Below, one piece after another: positions 9,601 through 23,700 of a DNA stretch of 64,000 bases; position 1 is the first letter of the stretch, and each line of letters starts with the position of its first letter. The translations under genes were made by a program, and so were the position numbers. Below the pieces are notes generated by a model. That model did not search any database and was not told where the DNA came from. It saw nothing but the letters and a program-made list of their open reading frames with translations. The stretch comes from Chloranthus sessilifolius. Its lineage: Eukaryota; Streptophyta; Magnoliopsida; Chloranthales; Chloranthaceae. The stretch lies in assembly GCA_021018995.1 (NCBI GenBank), contig CM037588.1, forward strand, positions 86,587,765 through 86,651,764, read 5' to 3'.

Positions 9601-12600
9601 ATTCACATTCAAGCGTGTTACTATCTATCAAGGATTCACGTTCAAGCATTCATGTTCAAGCATTCACGTTCAAGCATTCATGTTCAAGCTTTCACGTTCA
9701 AATATTTAGGTTCAAGCATTCCCGTTCAAGAATTCACGTTCAAGAATTCACACATTCAAGCATTCACGTTCAAGGGTGTAACAATCTATCAAGCATTCAC
9801 GTTCAAGCATGTCACTATCTATCAAGCATTCACGTTCAAGCATTTGTGTTCAAGCATTCACGTTCAAGTTTTCACGTTCAAGCAATCACGTTCAAGCATT
9901 CAGGTACAAGCATTCACGTTCAAGCAATCACGTTCAAGCATTCATATTTAAGCATTAACGTTCAAACATTCACGTGTAAGCTTTCATGTTCAAGCATTCA
10001 CGTTTAAGCATGCCACTATCTACCAAGTATTCACGTTCAGGCATTCACATTCAAGTATTCACGTTCAAGCATTCACGTTCAAGCCCTCACATTCGAGTAT
10101 TCAAGTTCTAGCAATCACATTCAAGAATTCAGGTACAAGAATTTATGTTCAAGCATTCACATTCCAGCATTCACGTTCTAGCAAGTAACTATCTATCAAA
10201 CATTCTTTTTTAAGCATTTAGGTTTAAGAATTCACATTCAAGTATTCATGTTCAAGCATTCATGTTCGATCATTCACGTTAGAGCATTCACGTTCAAGCA
10301 TTCAAGTTCAAGCATTCAGGTTCAAGAATTTAGCATTAAGCTTTCATGTTCAAGCATTCATGTTTGATCAGTCACGTTTGAGCATTCATGTTTCAACATT
10401 CACGTTCAAGAAATCACGCTCAAGCATTCACGGTCATGCATTCAAGTTCAAGCATTCACGTTCAAGCAATCACGTTCAAGCATTCATGGTCATGCATTCA
10501 GGTTCAAGCATTCAATTTCCAGCATTCACGTTCAAGCATTTCACTATCTCTCAAGCATTCATATTCAAACATTCAGGTTCAAGCATTCATGTGCAAGCAT
10601 TCACGTTCGAGCATTCACGTTCAAGCATTCGCGTTCAAGCATTCACATGTTCAAGCATTCACACGTACAATCATTCACGTTCAAGCGTGCCACTATCTGT
10701 CGAGCATCCATGTTCGAACATTCACATTCAAGCATTCATATTCAAGCATTCACGTTCAAGCATTCACACATTCAAGCATTCACGTTCAAGTGTGTCACTA
10801 TCTGTTGAGCATTCACGTTCAAGCCTTCATGTTCAAGTATTCATGTTCATGCATTCACCTTCAAGCATTAACGTGCAAGCAATCACGTCCAAGCATTCAC
10901 GTTGAAACATTCACATTTAAGCATTCACGTGCAAGTAGTCATGTTCAAGCATTCAAGTTTAAGCGTGTGACTATCTATCAAGCATTCACGTTCAAGCATT
11001 CATGTTTAAGCGTGTGACTATCTATCAAACATTCATGTTCAAGCATTCACGTTCAAGCATTCACGTTCAAACATTCAATCTATGCATTCACATTCAAGCA
11101 TTTACGTTCGAGCATGCCATTATCTATCAAGCATTCATGTTCAAGCATTCATGTTCGAGCATTCACATTTGAGCATTCAGGTTCATGTCACTATCTATCA
11201 AGCTTTCATTTTTAAGCATTCATGTTCAAGCATTCATGTTCGAGCATTCACGTTCGATCATTCACGATCAAGCATTCACGTTCAAAAATTCATGTTCAAG
11301 CATTCATTTTCAAGCAATCAGGTTCAAGCATTCATGTTCAAGCATTCATGTTCAAACATTCACGTTCAAGCATTCACATTCAAGCATTCATGTTCAATCA
11401 TTCCCGCTAAAGCGTGTCACTATAAATCTTGCATTCATGTTCAAGCATTCATTTTCAAGCATTCATGTTCAAGCAATCACGTTTAAGAATTCACATTCAA
11501 GCATTCATGTACAAGCATTCACGTTCAAGCGTGTCACTATCTATCAAGCATTCACGTTGAAGCATTCAGGTTAAAGCATTCATGTTCAAGCATTCATGTA
11601 CAAGCATTCACGTATAAGCATTCATGTTCAACCATTCACGTTCAAATATTTAAGTTTAGGCATTCACGTTCAAGAATTCACACGTTCAAGCATTCATGTT
11701 CAGGCCTTCATGTTCAAGCTTTCACGCTCAAATATTTAGGTTCAGGTTCAAGCATTCCTGTCCAAGAATTCACGTTCAAGAATTCACATGTTCAAGCATT
11801 CAAGTTCAAGCATTCACATTCAAGCATTCATGTTCAAGCGTGTGACTATCTATCAAGCATTCACGTTCAAGCATGTCACTATCTATAAAGCATTCACGTT
11901 CAAGCATTCACGTTCAAGCATTCCCATTCAAGAATTCAAGTTCAAGTATTCACGATCAAGCAATCACGTTAGAGCATGCAGGTACAAGCATTCACGTTCA
12001 AGCATTCATGTGAAAACTTTCATGTTCAAGCAATCACGTTGAAGCCTGTCACTATCTACTAAGCATTCACATTCAGGCATCCACGTTCTAGTATTCACGT
12101 TCAAGCCCTCACATTCAAGTATTCACATTCTAGCAATCACGTTCAAGAATTCAGTTACAAGAATTTACGTTCAAGCATTCACGTTCCAACATTCACGTTC
12201 AAGCATGTCACTATATCAAGCATTCATCTTCAAGCATTCACGTTCGAGCAATCATGTTCAAGCATTCATGTTCGATCATTCATGTTCGAGCATTCATGTT
12301 CAAGCATTCACGTTTTAGCAATCACGTTCAAACATTAAAGTTCAAGCATTCAGTTTAAGCATTCAACTTCAAGTTTCATGTTCAAGCATTCATGTTCGAT
12401 CATTCATGTTCGAGCATTCATGTTCAAGCATTCACGGTCCAGTAATCCCGTTCAAGCATTCAGGTTCAGGCATTTACGTTTAAGCATTCACGTTCAAGCA
12501 ATCACATTCAAACATTCACGGTCATGCATTCAGGTTCAAGCATTCAATTTCAATCTTTCACATTCAAGCATTTCATTATCTCTCAAGCATTCATTTTCAA

Positions 12601-14037
12601 GCATTCATGTTCAAGCATTCAGGTTTAAGCATTCACGTTCCAGCATTCATGTTCAAGCATTCATGTAGGAGCATTCACGTTCGAGCATTCACCTTCGGGC
12701 ATTCATGTTCTAGTATTCACGTTCAAGCATTCACGTTCAAGCGTGTCACTATCTATCGAGCATTCATGTTCAAGCATTCACACGTTTAAGCATTCTCATT
12801 CAAGTGTGTCACTATCTGTCAAGCATTCATGTTCAAGTATTCATGTTCAAGTATTCACATTCAAGCATTCAAGTTCAAGCAATCACGTCCAAGTATTCAC
12901 ATTAAAGCATTCACGCTCAAGCATTATGTGCAAGCAGCCATGTTGAAGCATTCAAGTTTAAGCGTGTGACTATCTATCAAACATTCACATTTAAGCGTGT
13001 GACTATCTATCAAGCATTCACGTTCAAGCATCCATGTTCAAGCATACACGTTCAAGCATTCATCTTGGAGCATTCATGTTCAAGCATTCGTGTTCAAGCA
13101 ATCACGTTCAAGCATTCAGGTTCAAGCATTCAATTTAAGCATTCACATTCAAGCATTTACATTCGAGCATGTCACTATCTATCAAGCATTCATGTTCAAG
13201 CATTCACATTCAAGCATTCATGATCAAGCATTCAAGTTCGAGCATTCAAGTTCATGTCACTATCTTTCAAGCATTCATTTTCAAGCATTCATGTTCAAAC
13301 ATTCTTGTTCAAGCATTCATGTTCAACCATTCATGTTCGATCATTCACGATCAAGCATTGACATTTAAGCATTCATGTTCAATCATTCATTTTCAAGCAA
13401 TCAGGTTCAAGTATTCATGTTCAAGCATTCACGTTCAATCATTCACATTCAAGCATTCATGTTCCAACATTTAGGTTCAAGCATTCCTGTTAAAGCGTGT
13501 CACTATAAATCTTGCATTCACGTTCAAACATTCATTTTCAAGCATTCACGTTCAAGAAGTCATGTTCAAGAATTCATGTTAAAGCATTCACGTTCAAGCG
13601 TATCACTATCTATCAAGCATTCACGTTGAAGCATTCAGGTTAAAACATTCACGTTCAAGCTTTCATGTACTGACATTCACGTACAAGCATGCATGTTCAA
13701 ATATTTAAGTTTAGGCATTAACATTTAAGAATTCACACGTTCAAGCATTCAAGTTAAAGCATTCATGTTCAAGCATTCATGTAGAAATATTCAAGTTTAA
13801 GCATTCCCGTTCAAGAATTCACACGTTCAAGCATTCACGTTCAATCATTCTCGTTTAAGCGTGTAACTATCTATCAAGCATTCACTTTTATGCATGTCAG
13901 TAACTATCAAGCATTCTCGTTCATGCCTATATGTTCAAGCATTCACGTTCAAGAATTCACGATCAAGAAATCATGTTCAAGCATTCAGGTACAAGCATTC
14001 ACGACCAAGCATTCACGTTCAAGCATTCACGTTCAAG

Positions 14038-14103
14038 CATTCACGTTTATGTGTGTCACTATCTACCAAGCATTCACGTTTATGTGTGTCACTATCTACC
14101 AAG
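14038..14103 (+). repeat. Exact 33-bp tandem duplication (14+19 module pair)
   Basis: The pair CATTCACGTTTATG plus TGTGTCACTATCTACCAAG occurs twice without a difference (14038-14070 and 14071-14103). It shows one 14-mer plus one 19-mer being copied as a unit. Confidence 0.95.
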
Positions 14104-17100
14104 CATTCACGTTAAGGCATCCACGTTTAAGTATTCACGTTCAAGCCCTCATGTTCGAGTATTCACGTTCTAGCAATCACGTTCAAGAATTCAGGTACAA
14201 GAATTTACATTCAAGCATTCATGTTCAAGCATGTCACTATCTATCATGCATTCATTTTCAAGCATTCATGTTCAATCATTCATGTTCAAGCATTCTTGTT
14301 CGATCATTTAGGTTCAAGCATTCATGTTCAAGCATTCACGTTCTAGGAGTCACGTTCAAGCATTCAAGTTCATGCATTCAGGTTCAAGCATTCATGTTCA
14401 AGCTTCCATGTTCAAGCATTCATGTTCGATCATTCACATTCTAACATTCATGTTTAAGCATTCACGTCCCAACAATCACGTTCAAGCATTTAGGTTCAAG
14501 CATTCACGTTCCAGCATTCACGTTCAAGTATTCTCGGTTAGGCATTCAGGTTCAAGCATTCACGTTCAAGCATTTCACTGTCCCTCAAGCATTCATTTTC
14601 GAGCATTCATGTTCAAGCATTCAGCTTCAAGCATTCACGTTCTACCATTCATGTAAGAGTATTCATGTTCGAGCATTCATGTTCACACATTCACGTTTAA
14701 GCATTCACGTTCGATCATTCACGTTCAAGACTTCACGTTCAAGCATTTATTTTCAAGCAATTAGGTTCAAGCATTCACATTCAAGCATTCGTGTTCAAGC
14801 ATTCACGTTCAAACATTACATTCAAGCATTCATGTTCCAACATTTATGTTCAAGCATTCCCATTAAAGCGTGTCAATATAAATCTTGCATTCATGTTCAA
14901 GCATTCATTTTCAAGCATTCACGTTCAAGCAATCACGTTCAAGAATTCACGTTCAGGCATTCATGTTAAAGTCGTCACGGTCAACCGTGTCACTATCTAT
15001 CAAGCATTCACGTTTAAGCATTCATGTGCAAGCATTCACGTACAAGCATTCACGTTCAAGCATTCATGTACAAGCATTCACGTATAAATATTTATGTTTA
15101 GGCATTCATGTTGAAGAATTCACTCGTTCAAGCATTCATGTTCAAGCATTCATGTTAAGGCATTCATGTTCAAGCATTCATGTTAAAGCATTCATGTTCA
15201 AGCAATCATGTTCAAGCCCTCATGTGTAAACATTCACGTTCAAGTGTGTCACTATCGATCAAGCATTTATGTTCATGCTTTCACGTTCAAGCATTTACGT
15301 TCAAGCGTGTAATTATATATCAAACATTCACCTTCAAGCATGTCACTATCTATCAAGCATTCACATTCAATCATTCATGTTCTAGCACTGACATTCAAGA
15401 ATTCATGTTAATGTATTCACATTCAAATATTAAGGTTCAAGCATTCCAGTTCAAGAATACACATTCAAGAATTCACACGTTCAAGCATTCGCGTTCAAGC
15501 ATTCACGTTCAAGCGTGTAACTGTCTATCAAGCAATAACGTTCATGAATGTCCCTATCTATCCAACATTCACGTTCATGCATTCATGTTCCAACATTCAT
15601 GTTCATGAGTTCACATTCAAGTATTCACGATCAAGCAATCACGTTCAAGCATTTAGGTACAAGCATTCACGTTGATGCAATCACGTTCGAGCATTCACGT
15701 GCAAGCATTCATGTTTAAGTGTGCCACTATCTATCAAGCATTCATGTTCAGGCATCCACGATCAAGTATTCACGTTCAAGCCCTCACTTTTAAGTATTCA
15801 TGTTCAAGCAATCAAGTTCAACAATTCAGGTACAAGCATTCACGTTCTGGGATTCACTTTCAAGCATTCATGTTCAAGCGTGTCACTATCTGTCGAGCAT
15901 TCACGTTCAAGCATTCATGTTCAAGTATTCATGTTCAAGCATTCACAATCAAGCATTCACGTTCAAGCAATCATGTCCAAGCATTCGCGCTCAAGCTTTC
16001 CTGTGTCAGCAATCATGTTCAAGAATTCACGTTTAAGTGTGTGACTATTTACCAAGCATTCACGTTCAAGCAGTCATGTTCAAGCCAGTCAAGCATTCAT
16101 GTTCAAGCATTCATATTCATGCATTCAAGTTCAAGCGTTCACGTTCAAGCATGTAGCTATCTATCAAGCATTCATGTTCAAGAGTGTCACTATCTATCAA
16201 GCATTCACATTCAAGCGTTCATGTTCAAGCATTCATGTTCAAGCATTCACGTTCAAATATTCAGGATCAAGCATTCCCATTCAAGAATTTACACGTTCAA
16301 GCATTCACGTTCAAGCATATAACTGTCTATCAAGCATTCACGTTCAAGCGTATAACTATCTATCAAGCATTCACATTCAAGCATTCACGTTCAAGCATGT
16401 CACTATCTATCAAGTATTCACGTTCAGGCATTCACATTCAAGCATTCACGTTCAAGAATTCACATTCAAGAATTCAGCATTCATAATCAAGAAATGGCAT
16501 TCAAGCATTCAGGTACAAGCATTCACATTCAAGCATTGACATCCAAGCAATCACGTTCAAGCATTCACATTTAAGCGTGTGACTATCTATCAAATATTCA
16601 CGTTCAGGCATCCATGTTGAAGTATTAATGTTCAAGCATTCACGTTCAAGCTTTCACTTTCAAGCCATCACATTCAAGTATTCACGTTCAAGCAATCTTG
16701 TTAGAGCATTCACATTCAAGCATTCAATTTCTAGAATTTATGTTCAAGCATGTCACTATCTATCAAGCTTTTATTTTCAAGCATTCAGGCTTAAGCATTC
16801 ACGTTGAAGCATTCATGTTCATGCATTCACGTTTGAGCATTCATGTTCGAGCATTCACGTTCTAGGAATCACGTTCCTGCATTCAGGTTCAAGCATTCAC
16901 GTTAAAGCAATCACGTTCAAGCATTCATGTTCAAGCATTCAATTTTAAGCAATTCACTATCTCTTAGCATTCATGTTCAAGCATTCATGCTTAAGCCTTC
17001 ATGTTCGAGCATTCACATACGAGCATTCATGTTCAAGCATTCGCGTTCAAGCATTCACACATTCAAGCATTCACGCTCAAGTGTGTCACTATCTGTCGAG

Positions 17101-17707
17101 CATTCACGTTCAAGCATTCATGTTCAAGTATTCATGCTCAAGCAATCACATTCAAGCATTCACGTTCAAGCATTCACGTTCAAGCATTTATGTTCAATCA
17201 TTGACGTGCAAGGAGTCCTGTTGAAGCATTCATGTTTAAGCGTGTGACTATCTATCAAACATTCATGTTCAAGCATTCACGTTTAAGCGTGTGACTATCT
17301 ATCAAGCATTCACGTTCAAGCATCCATGTTAACATATTTACGTTCAAGCATTCATTTCATGCAATAACATTCAAGCATTCAGGTTCAAGCATTCAATTTC
17401 AAGCATTCATGTTCAAGCATTCACGTTCAAGCATTCACATTCAAGCATTCACGTTTAAGCGTGTAACTATCTATGAAGCATTCACGTTCAAGTATGTCAC
17501 TATCTATCAAACAGTCACGTTAAGGCATTCATGTTTAAGCATTCTCGTTCAAGCATTCACGTACAAGAATTAACGTTCAAGCATTCACGCTCAAGTATTC
17601 AAGGTCAAGCAATCACGCACAAGCATTCTGGTACAAGCATTGACGTTCAAGCATTGACATTCTCGCAATCACGTTCAAGCATTCACGTGCAAGCATTCAT
17701 GTTCAAG

Positions 17708-17773
17708 CATTCACGTTAAAGCGCATCACTATCTATCAAGCATTCACGTTAAAGCGCATCACTATCTATCAAG
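17708..17773 (+). repeat. Exact 33-bp tandem duplication (14+19 module pair)
   Basis: CATTCACGTTAAAG plus CGCATCACTATCTATCAAG is repeated exactly (17708-17740 and 17741-17773). The variant CGCATC is rare elsewhere, so this is a young local event. Confidence 0.95.
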
Positions 17774-20700
17774 CATTCACGTTCAGGCATCCATGTTCAA
17801 GTATTCATGTTCAAGCATTCATGTTCAAGCATTAACGTTCAACCCTTCACATTCATGTATTCACGTTTAAGCAATCACACTCAAGCCTTCAGGTACAAGC
17901 ATTTATGTTCAAGCATTCACGTTCCAACATTCACGTCCAAGCATGTTAGTATATATTTAGCATTCATTTTCATGCATTTAGGTTTAAGCATTCACGTTCA
18001 TGCATTCATGTTCAAGCATTCATGTTCGATCATTCACGTTTGATCATTCATGTTCAAGCATTAACGATCTAGCAATAATGTTCAAGCATTTAGGTTCAAG
18101 CATTCACTACCAACATTCACGTTCAAGCAATGACGTTCAAGCATTCACATTCAAGCATTCAGGTTCACGCATTCAATTTCAAGCATTCACGTTCAATCAT
18201 TACACTATCTCTCAAGCATTCATTTTCTAGCATTCATGTTCATGCATTCAGGTTCCAGCATTCACGTTCAAGCATTCATGTTAAAGCATTCATGTTCGAG
18301 CATTCCCGTTCGAGCATTCACATTCGAGCATTCATGTTCAAGCATTCACATTTAAGCATTCATGTTAAAGCATTCACATGTTCAAGCATTCCCGTTCGAG
18401 CGTGTCGCTATCTGCCGAGCATTCACGTTCAAGCATTCATGTTGAAGCATTCTCGTTCAACCCATCACATTCAAGTAATCATGTTCAAGCAATCACACTC
18501 AAGCCTTCAGGTACAAGCATTTACGTTCAAGCATTCACGTTCCAGCATTCACGTCCAAGCATGTCAATATCTATTTAGCATTCATTTTCATGCATTCAGG
18601 TATAAGCATTCACGTTCAGTCATTCTCGTTCATGCATTCATGTTCAAGCATTCATGTTCGATCATTCACGTTCGAGCATTCATGTTCAAGCATTCATGTT
18701 CTAGCAATAACGTTCAAGCATTCACATGCTAACATTCACGTTCAAGCAATGACGTTCAAGAATTCAGGTTCACGCATTCAATTTCAAGCATTCAAATTCA
18801 AGCATTTCACTATCTCTCAAGCATTCATTTTCTAGCATTCATGTTCATAAATTCAGGTTCAAGCATTCATGTCAAAGCATTCATGTCCGACCATTTACAT
18901 TCGAGCATTCAAGTCCAAGCATTCACGTTCAAGCATTCATGTTCAAACTTTCACACGTTCAAGCATTCCCGTTCGAGCGTGTCGCTATCTATCGAGCATT
19001 CACCCTCAAGCATTCATGTTCAGGCATTCAAGTTCAAGCGTGTCATAATCTATCAAACATTCACGTTCAAGCATTCATGTTCAAGTAATCATGTTCAAGC
19101 ATTCACATTCAAGCATTCACGTTCAAGCAAGCACGTCGAAGCATTCACGTTCAAGCATTCACGTGCAAGCAGTCATGTTCAAGCATTCACATATAAGCGT
19201 GTGACTATCTATCAAGCATTCATGTTCAAGCATTCACGTTCAAGCATTCATGTGTAAGCAGTCATGTTCAAGCATTCACGTTCAAGCATTCACGTTTAAG
19301 CATGTAACTATCTATCAAGCATTCACGTTCAAGCATTCCTGTTCAAGTATTCATGTTCAAGCATTCACATTCAAGAATTCACGTTCAAGCATTCACGTTC
19401 AAGTATTCACAGTCAAGCAATCACGTTCAAGCTTTCAGGTACAAACATTCACGTTTAAGCAATCATGTTCAAGCATTCATGTTCAAGCAATCACGTGTAA
19501 TATTTCATGTTCAAGAATTCACATTTTTGCACGTCACTATCTATCAAACATTCACGTTCTGACATCTACGTTCAAGTATTCACGTCCAAGCATTCACGTT
19601 CAAGCATTCTCGTTCAAGCCTTCATATTCAAGTATTCACGTTCAAGCAATCACATTCAAGCATTCCAACACAAGCATTCAGGTTTAAGCATTCACGTACA
19701 AGCTTTCATGTTCGAGCATTCATGTTAAAGAATTTACGTTTTAGCAATCACATTCAAGCATTCGGGTTCAAGCATTCACGTTTCAGCATTCACATTCAAG
19801 CAATAATGTTCAAGCATTCACGTTCAAGCATTCAGGTTCAAACATTCAATTTCAAGCATTCACGTTCATGCACTTCACTATATCTCAAACATTCATTTTC
19901 AGGTATTCATGGTCAAGCATTCAAGTTCAACCATTCATGTTCGAGCATTCACGTTCAAGAATTCACCCGTTCAAGCATTCACGTTCATGCATTCGTGTTC
20001 AAGCATTCACGTTCAAGCATTCATGTTCAAGCAATCACGTTTAAGACCACACATGCAAGCATTGACGTTCAAGCATGTCACTATCAATCAAGCATTCATG
20101 TTCATGCGTTCACGTTCAAGCATTGACGTTTAAGCGTGTAACTATGTATCAAGCATTCACATTCAAGCGTGTCACTATCTATATAACATTCACATTCAAG
20201 CGTGTCACTATCTATAAAGCATTCACATTCAAACTTTCATTTTCAAGCATTCACGCTCAAGCAATCATGTTTAAGCATTCATGTTCAAGCATTCACTTTC
20301 AAATATTCAAGTTCAAGCTTTCCTGTTCAAGAATTTAGGTACAAGAATTTACGTTCAAGCATTAACGTTCCAACATTCACGTTCAAGCATGTCACTATCT
20401 TTCAAGCATTCATTTTCAAGCATTCAGGTTTAAGCATTCACATTCAAGCATTCATGTTCAAGCATTTATGTTCGATCATTCATGTTTGAGCATTCATGTT
20501 GAAGCATTCACGTTCTAGCAAGCATGTTCAAGCATTCTAGTTCAAGCATTCAAGTTCAAGCATTCAACATCAAGCTTTCATGTTCAAGCATTCATGTTTG
20601 ATCATTCACATTTGAGCATTCATGTTCCAGTAATCATGTTCAAGCATTCAGGTTCAAGCATTCAGGTTCAAGCATTCATGTTCAAGCAATCTCGTTCAGG

Positions 20701-23700
20701 CATTCATGGTCATGCATTCGGGTTCAAGCATTCAATTTCAAGCGTTTCACTATCTCTCAAGCATTCATTTTAAAGCATTCATGTTCAAACATTCAAGCAT
20801 TCTCGTTCAAGCATTCATGTTCAAGCATTCATGTACGAGCATTCACGTTCGAGCGTTCACGTTCAAGCATTCACACGTTCAATCATTCATGTTCAAGAAT
20901 GCCACTATCTGTCAAGCATTCACGTTCCAACATTCACATTCAAGCATTCATGTACAAGCATTCATGTTCAAGCATTCACGTTCAAGCATTCACACGTTCA
21001 ACCGTGTCACTATCTGTCGAGCATTCACGCTTAAGCATTCATGTTCAAGTATTCATGTTCAAGCATTCACATTCAAGCATTCACGTTCAAGCAATCACGT
21101 CCAAGCAATGACATCCAAGCAATCACGTCAAAGCATTCACGTGTAAGAAGTCATGTTCAAGCATTCACATTTAAGCATGTGGTTATCTATCAAGCATTCA
21201 TGTTTAAGCATCCATGTTCAAACATTCACGTTCAAGCATTCACGTTGAAGCATTCACGTTCAAGCATTCATGTTCAAGCAATCACGTTCAAGCATTCAGG
21301 TTCAAGCATTCACATTCAAACATTTACATTCGAGCATGTCACTATGTATCAAGCATTCATGTTCATGTATTCATGTTCGAGCATTCACGTTCGAGCATTC
21401 ATGTTCATCTCACTATCTATCAAGTATTCATTTTCAAGCATTCATGGTCAAGCATTCATGTTCGAGCATTCATGTTCAAGCATTCACGTTTGATCATTCA
21501 CGATCAAGCATTCACAATCAAGCATTCTTGTTCAAGCATTCATTTTCAAGCAATTAGGTTCAAGCATTCACATTCAAGCATTCATGTTCAAGCATTCATG
21601 TTCAAGCATTCTCGTTTAAGCATTCACATTCAGGCATTCATGTTCCAACATTCATGTTCAAGCATTCCCGCTAAAGCATGTCACTATAAATCTTGCATTC
21701 ACGTTCAAGCATTCACATTCTAGCAATCACGTTTAAGAAATCATGTTCTAGCATTCATGTTAAAGCATTCACGTTCAAGCGTGTCGCTATCTATCAAGCA
21801 TTCATGTTCAGGCATTCATATTCAAGTATTAACGTTCAAGCATTCACGTTCAAGCCATCACATTCAAGTATTCACGTTCAAGATATCTCATTCAAGCATT
21901 CATGTTCAAGCATTCAGTTTCAAGCATTCAATTTCAAGAATTCACGTCCAAGCATGTCACTATCTATCAAGCTTTCATTTTCAAGCATTCAGGCTTAAGC
22001 ATTCAAGTTCAGGCATTCAGGTTTAAGCATTCATGTTCGAGCATTCACGTACGAGCATTCACGTGCAAACATTCTCGTTCAAGCATTCACATGTTCAAGT
22101 ATTCGTGTTCAAGCATGTCACTTTTTGTCGAGCATTCACGTTTAAGCATTCATATTCAAGTATTCATGTTCAAGCATTCACATTCAAGCATTCACGTTCA
22201 AGTAATCACGTCCAAGCATTCACGTTCAAGCATTCATATTCAATCATTCACGTGCAAGGAGTCCTGTTCAAGCATTCACGTTTAAGCATGTGACTATCTA
22301 TCAAACATTCATGTTCAAGCATTCACAATCAAGCAGTCATGTTCAAGCATTCACATTTAAGCGTGTGACTATCAATCAAACATTCACGGTCAAGCATCCA
22401 TGTTCAAGTATTTACGTTCAAGCATTCACGCTCAAGCATTCATATTCATGTAATAACGTTCAAGCATTCAATTTCAAGCATTCATGTTCAAGAATTAATG
22501 TTCAAGCATTCATGTTAAAGCATTCACGTTCGAGCATTCATGTTCATGTCACTATCTATCAAGCATTCATTTTTAAGCATTCAAGTTCAATCATTCATGT
22601 TCAAGCATTCTTGTTCAACCATTCATGTTTGACCATTCACGATCGAGCATTCTCGTTCAAGCATTCATGTTCAAACATTCATGTTCAAGCATTCATGTTA
22701 AAGTGTGTCAGTATCAATCTTGCATTCACGTTCAAGCATTCATGTTCAAGAATTCACGTTCAAGCATTTATGTTCAAGAATTCATATTCAAGCATTCTTG
22801 TTAAGGCATTCACGTTCAAGCATTTATGTTCAAGCATTCACGTTCTAGCATTCATGTTCAAGCATTCATGTTCAAACATTCATGTTCAAGCATTCATGTT
22901 CAGGCAATCATGTTCAAGCCCTCACGTGCAAGCATTCACGTTCAAGCATGTCACTATCAATCAAGCATTCACGTTCAAGCATTCATGTTCATGCGTTCAT
23001 GTTCAAGCATTGCCGTTCTAACATTCATGTTCAAGCATTCAAGCATTCACATAAAAGCGCCGTCACATTAAAGCGTGGAACTATCTATCAAGCATTCACA
23101 TTAAAGCGTGCCACTATCAATCAAGCATTAACATTCAAGCATTCATGTTCAAGCAATCACGTTCAAGAATGGATGATCAAGCATTCAAGTTTAAGCATTC
23201 ATGTTCAAGCATTCACGCTCAATAATTCAGGTTCAAGAATTCACACATTTAATCATTGAAGTTCAAGCTTTCACGTTCAAGCAATCACGTTCACACGTGT
23301 AACTATCTATGAAGCATTCACGTTCAAGCATGTCACTATCTATCAAACATTCATGTTCAAACCTTCACATTCAAGTATTCAAGGTCAAGTAATCACGTTC
23401 AAGCATTCTGGTACAAGCATTGAAGTTCAAGCATTCACGTTCAAGTAATAATGTTCCAGCATTCACGTGCAAGCATTCATGTTCAAGCATTCACGTTTAA
23501 GCGTGTCATTGCCTATCAAGCATTCATGTTCGAGCATTTTCGTTCAAGCCACATTCAAGTATTCACGTCCAACCATTCATGTTCAAGCATTCTCGTTCAA
23601 GCCTTCACATTCAGGTATTAACGTTCAAGCAATCACGTTCAAGCATTCAGGTACAAGCATCCAGGTTTAAGCATTCACGTACAAGAAATCATGTTCGAAC

